Made by a program: the position numbers and the translations under genes | The notes under the pieces: model-generated | The model's database searches: none | Seen by the model: the letters and a program-made list of their open reading frames with translations, nothing else | What the model was told of the DNA's origin: nothing | NCBI GenBank assembly: GCA_900538765.1 | Contig: UQAB01000003.1 | Location: forward strand, 56,291 to 120,290 | Origin: an uncultured Azospirillum sp. | Lineage (GTDB): Bacteria; Pseudomonadota; Alphaproteobacteria; RF32; CAG-239 | Length of the DNA stretch: 64,000 nt | Reading direction: 5' to 3' | In this document: positions 50,245 to 57,590 of the stretch, one piece after another | How positions within the stretch are numbered: position 1 is the first letter of the stretch | Layout: every line of letters begins with the position of its first letter

Positions 50245-51345
50245 ATGGCAGATAATATTCCACCGCAAGAAGAACTTTCTATGGAAGACATTCTCTCGTC
50301 AATCAAGGGAATTCTTTCCGATGACGAAACGTCTCACCAAAAGCCGAAAAAGGAAGAGGATGCAGACGACGAGATATATAACTTGTCTGCCTCTATGATT
50401 GTTGATGTTAATACTGAAAAAGGGCAGAATGTGCCGCAGCCGGAAATAAAAGCGGAAAATGTCGAAAAGGAAGAACGCCTTGATATTTCGCCGGCATTGT
50501 CTGATGACGGTGACGATATGGATTTGAAGTTGCCTGAAATCGGCATCCCGGAGTTCTCCGATGCTGAGCAGAAAGAGCTCGATCATATTGAAATCACGGC
50601 ATCCGGTTCCGACAATGACGAAGTGGAGCTACCCGGTTCGAAGTTTGATTTCTCGGCTTCTCTCAATAACCTTGAGGGCGAAGGAGAGATAAATCTGGAA
50701 ACACTGCCGGAATTGGAAGAGGTAGAAAACGAAGAAATACCGTCCTTGGCGGAGCATTATGCCGAAACGCCGTCTTTCGAGGGCGATATCCCTGTTGAAA
50801 AAACGGCGGAAACGGCTGTCCCTGATATGAATATCCAGTCTTCTCCCGATATAATTGATATTGAGTCTGATCCTATCTATCTTGAAGAGGAGGATAAATA
50901 TATCCCGACTTTGGATAATCCTGTCCCGGCGGCTGAAAATGACGAAGTTATCGATGTCGATTCTGAACCGGTTTATGAAGAAACTGAACCGGAAGAAAAG
51001 GACGAAAAGTCTGCAGTCCCGGATGTCTCTGCCGATATTATTGATAATTTTGCCCGTATGTTCTCTGAAAACAAGACGCCGGCGCCTGTCGCCGAAGCCG
51101 AACCGCAAACCAGGGTCGGTATGGCATCCCTGACGATTGAGGATATGATAAAATCAGTTATTGCCGACAGTCTGAAACCTGTTGTCGAACAGGCTGTTTT
51201 GCATGTTGATGGCGATATTCTGGCTTATGCGAAACAGGAAGTTTCCGCCGCAGCCAAAAAATGGGTTGATGAAAATCTGACAAAAGTTGTTGAAGACGTT
51301 GTCAGAGAAGAAGTTAAACGAGTGATGGCAAAGGTTGGTTCTTAA
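50245..51345 (+). CDS. popZ: PopZ-like pole-organising protein (DUF2497)
   Basis: The N-terminal helix (EELSMEDILSSIKGILSDDE) and the C-terminal helical oligomerisation region (LTIEDMIKSVIADSLKPVVE to EVKRVMAKVGS) are the conserved PopZ ends. PopZ forms a polar hub that anchors the chromosome origin and cell-cycle proteins in alphaproteobacteria. At 366 residues it is about twice the length of the Caulobacter protein; the extra is a long acidic, Pro/Glu/Asp-rich linker (about 25-290), which is expected to be disordered and to set the condensate's properties. It lies between tolC and valS, the usual neighbours. Confidence 0.9.
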   Translation: MADNIPPQEELSMEDILSSIKGILSDDETSHQKPKKEEDADDEIYNLSASMIVDVNTEKGQNVPQPEIKAENVEKEERLDISPALSDDGDDMDLKLPEIGIPEFSDAEQKELDHIEITASGSDNDEVELPGSKFDFSASLNNLEGEGEINLETLPELEEVENEEIPSLAEHYAETPSFEGDIPVEKTAETAVPDMNIQSSPDIIDIESDPIYLEEEDKYIPTLDNPVPAAENDEVIDVDSEPVYEETEPEEKDEKSAVPDVSADIIDNFARMFSENKTPAPVAEAEPQTRVGMASLTIEDMIKSVIADSLKPVVEQAVLHVDGDILAYAKQEVSAAAKKWVDENLTKVVEDVVREEVKRVMAKVGS

Positions 51346-51375
51346 GGCGTTCCGTCGAACCGGCCTCGCATGATT

Positions 51376-51418
51376 AATGCTCTCAAACGGAAGTTTTGGG
51401 AGCATTTTGCGGTTTACA
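51376..51418 (+). terminator. Terminator between popZ and valS
   Basis: AATGCTCTCAAA and TTTTGGGAGCATT form a long stem with a small loop, followed by TTTTG. It may separate the popZ and valS units. Confidence 0.65.
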
Positions 51419-51475
51419 TATGCCGAATTTAATGTTAATAATCATTCAATTATCAAATTTAAGTGGATTAAATAG

Positions 51476-54112
51476 ATGTTAGAGAAAAATTATACGCCTA
51501 AAGACTTTGAAGAAAAAATTTATGCCGATTGGGAAGAAAGCGGTGATTTTAAGCCGGATATGCGTTCGGGCAAAGACGCTTTTGCCATTGTTATTCCGCC
51601 GCCGAACGTCACCGGCGTTTTGCACATGGGGCATGCGCTGGACGATACCCTGCAGGATATTTTAATCCGCTATAACCGTATGCAGGGTAAAAACGTTTTG
51701 TGGCAGCCGGGAATGGATCATGCCGGTATTGCCACGCAAATGGTTGTTGAGCGGAACCTTGCCAAAGAGGGAATTACCCGCCACGATTTAGGGCGTGAAA
51801 AATTTATCGAAACTGTCTGGAAGTGGAAAGAACAATCCGGCGGAACCATTTGTAAGCAGCTTCGCCGTCTCGGCGCGTCCTGCGATTGGTCACGCGCTCG
51901 TTTTACAATGGACGAAGGGCTGAGCCGTGCCGTTCGTAAGATTTTTGTAAATCTGTATAAGGATGGCCTGATTTATAAAGCCAAAAAGCTGGTTAACTGG
52001 GATTCTAAGTTCATGACCGCTGTTTCCGATTTGGAAGTTGTCCAAAAGGAAACTGTCGGCAAAATGTATTATTACAAATATCCGATTGAAGGTTCTGACA
52101 ATGAATTTGTTCACATTGCCACCACGCGCCCGGAAACCATGTTCGGTGATACGGCTGTTGCCATTTCCAAGGATAATGAAAAGCTGAAACATCTGATTGG
52201 CAAAAACTGTATCATCCCGATTATTAACAAAGTTATTCCGATTGTGGCAGACGACCATGCTGACCCCGAAAAAGGGACGGGCGCGGTTAAAATCACGCCG
52301 GCGCATGACTTCAACGACTTTGAAGTCGGCAAACGCCATAATCTGCCCTTGGTCAACATTTTGAACCCGGACGCAACTTTGAATGAAAATACGCCGTTTG
52401 CCGGCATGACGACGCTTGACGCCCGCGCCAAAACCATTGAAAAACTGGCCGAACTTGGCTTTATGGAAAAGATTGAAGACCACCCGATGGTTATTCCTTA
52501 CGGTGATCGCTCCGGCGTTATTATTGAGCCTTTGATGACCGATCAGTGGTTTGTTGACGCGCCGGTATTAGCCAAAGAAGCTATTCGCGTTGTTGAAGAA
52601 GGCGATATGGAATTTGTTCCGAAATCTTATGAAAAAACATATTTTGAGTGGATGCGCAATATTCAGCCGTGGTGCATTTCGCGCCAACTGTGGTGGGGAC
52701 ATCAGATGCCGATTTGGTATGGCCCTGATGAAACAATTTTCTGCGAAGAAAATGAAGAGGAAGCCCAGGCCGCTGCTGATAAACATTATGGCCACCACGT
52801 TGAGCTCCGCCGCGAAACGGACGTTTTGGATACATGGTTCTCTTCTGGTTTGTGGGCATTCTCAACGCTGGGCTGGCCGGATAAGTCTGAATATCTGGAT
52901 ACATTCTATCCGACCTCGGTGCTCGTAACCGGTTTTGACATCATCTTCTTCTGGGTTGCCCGCATGATGATGATGAGTATGTACATGATGAAAAAGGTTC
53001 CGTTCAAAAAGGCCTATATTCATGGTTTGGTTCGCGACGAACATGGCCATAAAATGTCCAAGTCCAAAGGCAATACGGTTGACCCGATGGAAACCATTGA
53101 AAAATATGGCGCGGACGCTTTGCGCTTCTTTATGGCGGCAATGGAAACTCAGGGGCGTGACATTAATATGTCGGAATCCCGCATTGCCGGCTATCGCAAT
53201 TTTGCCACCAAGTTGTGGAATGCGGCGCGCTTTGGTGAAATGAACGACTGCTGTACGGTTAAAGCTTTTGATGAAAACGGCGTCAAACTGGCAACAAACC
53301 GCTGGATTATCGCCAAGGCCAAAGAAGCAACCCGCGAAGTTACCCGCAACCTTGATGCCTATCGTTTTTCGGATGCGGCTAATGCGGTTTACCAGTTTGT
53401 CTGGGGAGCTTTCTGCGATTGGTATATTGAAATGATTAAACCAATTCTCTATGGTGAAGACGAAACGGCCAAGGCGGAAACCCGCGCGTCCTTTGCCTGG
53501 GTTCTTGACCGGATTTTGGTTATCCTGCATCCGTTTATGCCTTTCATCACCACGGAATTGTGGAATAATACCGCTGAGCGCGATGTTAAACTGATTAAAG
53601 CTTCCTGGCCGAAATCGGAACAGATAGATGAAACGGTTATGCATGATGTTGACTGGGCGATTGATTTAATCAGTGCTATCCGTTCACTGCGTGCCGAAAT
53701 GAATTTGCCGGCCGGTGCCAAACTGACGGTTTATCTGAAAGATGTCAATGAAAATTCACTTAAAAACTTAAATGAATTTAACACGATTGTCTGTTCTTTG
53801 GCGCGTTTGGAAAAACTTGAGGCCTTTCATGGCGAAGCAACGCCGGATATGGTTCAGAGCGTTTTCCGCGAAGGAACGATTTTGCTGCCGCTGAAAGGCG
53901 TTGTTGACTTTGCTGCCGAAAAAGAACGCCTGCGCAAAGAGCTTGACGGCTTAAACAAACGCCTTGACGGTTATGCCCGTAAATTGGGTAATCCGGGCTT
54001 TGTTGAAAAAGCGCCCGCGGCGGTTGTTGATGAAGAAAAGCGCCGCCAGTCGGAAGCGCTGGAAAGCAAAGCCAAAGTTGAAGCCGCTTTGCAGCGTATC
54101 GTCAATTTATAA
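51476..54112 (+). CDS. valS: Valyl-tRNA synthetase
   Basis: ValRS charges tRNA-Val and edits threonine. The 878-residue product has the class I HIGH motif as HMGHAL in PPPNVTGVLHMGHALDDT, an editing (CP1) domain with TTRPETMFGDTAVA, the KMSKSKGN motif, and a C-terminal coiled-coil arm. Length is slightly short for the family but complete. It follows popZ after a hairpin. Confidence 0.98.
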   Translation: MLEKNYTPKDFEEKIYADWEESGDFKPDMRSGKDAFAIVIPPPNVTGVLHMGHALDDTLQDILIRYNRMQGKNVLWQPGMDHAGIATQMVVERNLAKEGITRHDLGREKFIETVWKWKEQSGGTICKQLRRLGASCDWSRARFTMDEGLSRAVRKIFVNLYKDGLIYKAKKLVNWDSKFMTAVSDLEVVQKETVGKMYYYKYPIEGSDNEFVHIATTRPETMFGDTAVAISKDNEKLKHLIGKNCIIPIINKVIPIVADDHADPEKGTGAVKITPAHDFNDFEVGKRHNLPLVNILNPDATLNENTPFAGMTTLDARAKTIEKLAELGFMEKIEDHPMVIPYGDRSGVIIEPLMTDQWFVDAPVLAKEAIRVVEEGDMEFVPKSYEKTYFEWMRNIQPWCISRQLWWGHQMPIWYGPDETIFCEENEEEAQAAADKHYGHHVELRRETDVLDTWFSSGLWAFSTLGWPDKSEYLDTFYPTSVLVTGFDIIFFWVARMMMMSMYMMKKVPFKKAYIHGLVRDEHGHKMSKSKGNTVDPMETIEKYGADALRFFMAAMETQGRDINMSESRIAGYRNFATKLWNAARFGEMNDCCTVKAFDENGVKLATNRWIIAKAKEATREVTRNLDAYRFSDAANAVYQFVWGAFCDWYIEMIKPILYGEDETAKAETRASFAWVLDRILVILHPFMPFITTELWNNTAERDVKLIKASWPKSEQIDETVMHDVDWAIDLISAIRSLRAEMNLPAGAKLTVYLKDVNENSLKNLNEFNTIVCSLARLEKLEAFHGEATPDMVQSVFREGTILLPLKGVVDFAAEKERLRKELDGLNKRLDGYARKLGNPGFVEKAPAAVVDEEKRRQSEALESKAKVEAALQRIVNL

Positions 54113-54126
54113 GAAAAAACAAACCT

Positions 54127-54166
54127 CCCCGGAAGTTATAAAAAATTTCCGGGGAACTTTTTTTAG
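54127..54166 (+). terminator. Terminator of valS
   Basis: CCCCGGAA and TTCCGGGG pair around an A/T-rich loop, followed by a T-run, 14 bp after the stop. Confidence 0.85.
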
Positions 54167-54262
54167 CTGAATATTCTTTCCTCTAAATAGGGTGCTATCT
54201 AAGCCTCCTCCTAAAGTAGGAAATCTTCCGTATATCCCCTCCCTGAGTACCGGGCTGCGAAG

Positions 54263-54418
54263 CCAAAACAATCCGGTGAATTGTTTTGGTGAGCCAAGCA
54301 ATGAGACTTATTAAGCGAGGTAGCGACAGCTCCCGAAGCGAAATATAGTCGGAATTGGTTAGGGTGGGTGTGAATCCTAACCAACCATCAATGTCACCCT
54401 GAACTTGTTTCAGGGTCT
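54263..54418. repeat. Palindrome-rich intergenic region
   Basis: Three perfect or near-perfect inverted repeats follow each other: CCAAAACAAT/ATTGTTTTGG (54263-54289), TTGGTTAGG/CCTAACCAA (54355-54384) and ACCCTGAA/TTCAGGGT (54396-54416). The last one, with its ACTTGT loop, resembles a small palindromic element common in many proteobacterial genomes. No gene is credible in 54167-54500. A few short minus-strand frames there have repeat-like composition and are not called. Confidence 0.55.
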
Positions 54419-54514
54419 AAAACCCTCAACAAAACCGTACCCCTCCCAAGCAAAATCCCCTCATCAAAAAACACAAAAACCCCTTGCTAAAACTTCCCCC
54501 TTATGCTAACCTTA

Positions 54515-54757
54515 TCTTTAAGCGGCAGAGTTTGCCGCCGAGGGCGTCAGAAACCCTTTACAAAATCAGTCGTCAAGCATAATTGCGACTTTAAATAAGT
54601 GTATGCTGATATCTGTCCTGATATGTGCTAGGGGATGGATGTCGGCGAATAAGGCTCAGCCAAATAAGTCGAGCCGTTTGATTTTGTACGGTTTCTGAAC
54701 ATCCTCCCGCTCTTTAAAAAGCGGGTTTTGTTTTAACTTTAAACAAGGATGTTCAAC
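54515..54757 (+). promoter_or_regulatory. Structured leader RNA element, copy A
   Basis: Helices: GCGGCA/TGCCGC (54522-54538); long-range P1a TCAGAAACC (54547-54555) with GGTTTCTGA (54690-54698) and P1b TACAAAATCA (54559-54568) with TGATTTTGTA (54679-54688). Inside are AGTCG/CGACT (54568-54572, 54586-54590) interleaved with AGCAT/ATGCT (54576-54580, 54603-54607), and GGCTC/GAGCC (54653-54675). GGATGT (54637-54642) can pair with ACATCC (54699-54704), crossing P1. The end is CCCGCT/AGCGGG (54706-54725) followed by TTTTGTTTT. GAACATCC (54697-54704) can instead pair with GGATGTTC (54747-54754), covering the Shine-Dalgarno of the next gene. P1a, P1b, the first hairpin and the terminator stem all change in sequence but keep pairing in copies B and C. 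Confidence 0.75.
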
Positions 54758-55690
54758 ATGAATATTAACTTTAAATTTTTACTCTTAGGGACGAGTCTGT
54801 CATTAATTACAAACTTAACCCAAGCCCAGTGCGTCGCCACAACCGACTGCGCCACTTTAGGCTATACCGAAACTTCCTGTTCGAATGGTAAAGGCTTAAA
54901 ATGCCCCTTTGGCAACACTTTCGCCTGTTTTAGCGGCGGATGTTCAGAATCTGGATTTATACATGATTGTACCGGCGTCAATGAAAAACCATTGGGCAAT
55001 GCCTGCAACAAAAAATATTATTCCTGTGCCTGCGCTTCTGGTTATGAATGGAAAAACGGCAAATGCGAAGCTTTTGCTTTAGGCACCTGCACCGGAAAAG
55101 CAAAAGATTGCAAAATTGGGCAGATTTTAAACGCTGATGGTAGTTGTACGGATTATCGTGTTGGCGGTGTTGAACCGGTAGGAATTGTTGCCTACATTGG
55201 CAGCGACGGCTGCGGTCAAGCTCTGGCATTGGAGAGTTTAGGTTACTTGGCATGGTCAATAGAAAATATTGATATTCCAAACTTAACAAATTATAGCAGC
55301 GCACCAACTAATGATTTTAATAGCTGTAAAAATACACAGACTGTTTTGAATTATAGCTATAAAGAATATGGTGACAGTGCATCAAAATATTATCCGCTAT
55401 TTTGGAAAGCACATGATTATGCTCCCATTTCAATCCCATCAACAAAAGGAAAATGGTGCATACCTGCGGGTGGTATTCTGAACAACATTTACAAGAACAA
55501 AGAAATTATAGATAAAAGTTTAACCAGAATTAATGAAGAAAAAATCGGTGGTAGTTGGTTTTCATCATCCGAGTATAACTACGCCTATGCATGGGAATGT
55601 AAATCTCCCAATGGTGATTTTGTATATGAACCCAAGGGCACTATCAGCGGCTACAACACAGGTCTTGTTCGTCCGGTAATTGAGTTTTAG
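54758..55690 (+). CDS. Secreted cysteine-rich FISUMP/DUF1566-like protein
   Basis: I take ATG 54758 as start, since AAGGA lies eight bases before it; an in-frame ATG at 54749 overlaps that site. The 310-residue product has a signal peptide (cleavage after TQAQ, about residue 22). A cysteine-rich region (about 23-120) has repeats like GYTETSCSNGKGLKCPFGN and YEWKNGKC, suggesting disulfides outside the cytoplasm. The C-terminal domain has the DUF1566/FISUMP pattern: helix with SCKNTQTVLNY, GKWCIPAGG, SWFSSSEYNYAYAW and the final strand GLVRPVIEF. It is a likely exported surface or adhesion-type protein. It shares leader and signal peptide with the gene at 62763. Confidence 0.8.
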   Translation: MNINFKFLLLGTSLSLITNLTQAQCVATTDCATLGYTETSCSNGKGLKCPFGNTFACFSGGCSESGFIHDCTGVNEKPLGNACNKKYYSCACASGYEWKNGKCEAFALGTCTGKAKDCKIGQILNADGSCTDYRVGGVEPVGIVAYIGSDGCGQALALESLGYLAWSIENIDIPNLTNYSSAPTNDFNSCKNTQTVLNYSYKEYGDSASKYYPLFWKAHDYAPISIPSTKGKWCIPAGGILNNIYKNKEIIDKSLTRINEEKIGGSWFSSSEYNYAYAWECKSPNGDFVYEPKGTISGYNTGLVRPVIEF

Positions 55691-55714
55691 TCATTACAAA
55701 TATAAAGGACAAAA

Positions 55715-55752
55715 AAGGCATTTCTTAACAATAAGAAATGCCTTAGTTTTTT
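55715..55752. terminator. Bidirectional terminator
   Basis: AAGGCATTTCTTA and TAAGAAATGCCTT pair around ACAA with A- and T-runs on both sides, between convergent genes. Confidence 0.85.
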
Positions 55753-56458
55753 ACTTCTTGTTACCGAGAAGTCTTAAAATTTGCAGCAGCATGTTGATAA
55801 AATCAAGATACAGCGATAGAGCGCCGAAAATGGCAATCTTATGCGCTTCTTCGTCAGAATAACACCTGCTCAGTTCTTCTTTTATTTTTTGCGTATCATA
55901 AGCGGTTAGTCCGACAAAGACAACAACAGCAATGATAGAAACGATAAAATCCATCATTTCCGAACGCAAAAACAAATTGACAACAGAGGCGATAATAATG
56001 CCGATAAGAGCCATAAGCAATAAACTGCCGATACTTGAAAGGTCTTTTTGGGTCGTATATCCGTAAAGGCTCATACAGCCGAATGTAACAGCCGTTATCA
56101 GAAAGCACATCAGAATACTGCTTTCTGTATATACCAGAAAAATAGAACTTAACGAAGCGCCGAGTAACACTGAAAAAATGACGAACAAACTTTTCATTGC
56201 CCCAATTCCCATATCGGCAGCTTTTCCAAAAAAGAATACCAATAGCAGCGGAGAGAGTAAAACAACCCAGCCTGCGACAGATAAACTTGTTTGTCCTGCC
56301 TCGCCGACCTTATAAATAAGGCTGTAAAATTCGGGAATATAAGCAAATAAAGCGGCAACAATGGCCGAGGTCATCAACCCCAGAAACATATAGCCGTAAA
56401 CTTTGTTCATAACTTTTGTTCTTGTTTCAACAGATGCTCTTGTAAAATAATTTGCCAT
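55751..56458 (-). CDS. Bax inhibitor-1/YccA family membrane protein
   Basis: The product (235 residues from ATG 56458; an in-frame ATG lies at 56494 and no clear ribosome site favours either) has seven predicted membrane helices and the family end GALSLYLDFINMLLQILRLLG. The conserved TAYDTQKIKEELSRC lies near the C-terminus. Members of this UPF0005/YbhL family are thought to be proton-sensitive calcium or small-molecule leak channels, and the bacterial role is not settled. The start region is divergent from the zeta-toxin-like gene. Confidence 0.9.
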   Translation of the reverse strand: MANYFTRASVETRTKVMNKVYGYMFLGLMTSAIVAALFAYIPEFYSLIYKVGEAGQTSLSVAGWVVLLSPLLLVFFFGKAADMGIGAMKSLFVIFSVLLGASLSSIFLVYTESSILMCFLITAVTFGCMSLYGYTTQKDLSSIGSLLLMALIGIIIASVVNLFLRSEMMDFIVSIIAVVVFVGLTAYDTQKIKEELSRCYSDEEAHKIAIFGALSLYLDFINMLLQILRLLGNKK

Positions 56459-56602
56459 AATTTTTATTTTTTTAATTAATAATAGATTTAACATTGTAAT
56501 AATACCACATCTATGAAAGTAAGTCCATCATATTTTTGATAAAAGGCTTTATTTTTGTCTAAATATATGATAAGATATTTTTCATATAAAGGAGGAAGAC
56601 TT

Positions 56603-57532
56603 ATGGTGTCCGAGTTTGGAGTTGCCGAGTACAAACAACGGCAAATAGCGGATAAATATCTGGAAAAAGCATTTCGCGGTAAAAGTCCGGCGCAAGAAAA
56701 ACGTCTGACAATCATTACCGGTTTGCCGGGCAGCGGCAAATCAACCGCTGCCGCCAAGCTGACCGCTGAAAATAAAAATACGGTTGTCATCGGCAGTGAT
56801 GATTTTTATGCCCTCTATCCGAATATCTTTAATCTTTATAAAAAATATCCTTCCAGTCTGAACACTAAGGAGGAAAGCGCTCAGGAACATTCTGATGTTG
56901 AAAATTTTGTTAGTGAAAGTTTCGAATATGCCATAGCGTCAGCCATGGGGCAGGGGTACAATCTTGTTATTGATGCCCAGCCGAACGATTCGCTTCTGGT
57001 CTATGCCGAGATTGCCCGGGATTTAGGTTATAAAGTTGATGTCAAGTTTGCTGCGGTACCCAAACGCCAGCTTGAAACCAATATTGTGTCACGCCATGTG
57101 GCCGGTGTCTACAAATTTGAACAGGCATTGGAAGGAAAGTTACCGCAGACCGGCGCCAACATACCTCATCATTTTTCCCAGCTGCGTGTTCCCAAAGATT
57201 ATATAGACAGCGTCAAAACCTTGTTAAAAAGAATCAAAAACAGCGATACCGGACTTGAAGTGCTGAATGTTATGAACAATCAGGTTTTGTATCCGGCTGA
57301 AGGAAAAACAGACCCCGCAGCCGCCTTTGAAAGTGAATTAAACCGCCCGCTGACCGAAAAGGAGAAGCTGCGCCAGAAATCGGCGTTGTCCCGTATCCGC
57401 TTGACAATCCGGCGTCTCAGACTGCGCCGGAATGAATGGAAGACAACAGAGCGCCCGGCTGAGAAAGGATATGATGCCGGAACCGGACATATTGCTTATT
57501 ACCGGCATGTCGTCAACAATCTGGAACGCTAA
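56603..57532 (+). CDS. Zeta-toxin-like kinase
   Basis: ATG 56603 follows an excellent GGAGGA. The 309-residue product has the P-loop GLPGSGKST (residues 40-48), a zeta-type acidic loop VVIGSDDFYALYPN, a helix with EHSDVENFVSESFEYAI, LVIDAQPND, and the AVPKRQLETNIVSRH region that matches zeta substrate-binding segments. Zeta toxins phosphorylate UDP-N-acetylglucosamine and block wall synthesis. No epsilon-type antitoxin gene is seen beside it; the C-terminal extension after about residue 240 could provide regulation, or the enzyme may be a non-toxic relative. It is a single-gene unit. Confidence 0.8.
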   Translation: MVSEFGVAEYKQRQIADKYLEKAFRGKSPAQEKRLTIITGLPGSGKSTAAAKLTAENKNTVVIGSDDFYALYPNIFNLYKKYPSSLNTKEESAQEHSDVENFVSESFEYAIASAMGQGYNLVIDAQPNDSLLVYAEIARDLGYKVDVKFAAVPKRQLETNIVSRHVAGVYKFEQALEGKLPQTGANIPHHFSQLRVPKDYIDSVKTLLKRIKNSDTGLEVLNVMNNQVLYPAEGKTDPAAAFESELNRPLTEKEKLRQKSALSRIRLTIRRLRLRRNEWKTTERPAEKGYDAGTGHIAYYRHVVNNLER

Positions 57533-57541
57533 CAGAGATAC

Positions 57542-57581
57542 AAAAAAGCGGAGAACTTATCTCCGCTTTTCTTTTTTTTAC
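57542..57581 (+). terminator. Bidirectional terminator
   Basis: AAAAGCGGAGA and TCTCCGCTTTT pair around ACTTA, followed by a T-run, between the kinase and the eno gene on the opposite strand. Confidence 0.85.
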
Positions 57582-57590
57582 CTTTGAAAA

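Noticed and set aside
54107..54301. Minus-strand 64-codon frame overlapping the valS terminator
   Set aside because: It runs through the terminator and the palindromes, with repeat-like composition and no ribosome site.
55751..56602. ybhL leader RNA before the BI-1 family gene
   Set aside because: The roughly 145-bp divergent spacer is AT-rich with no strong stems matching such a leader.
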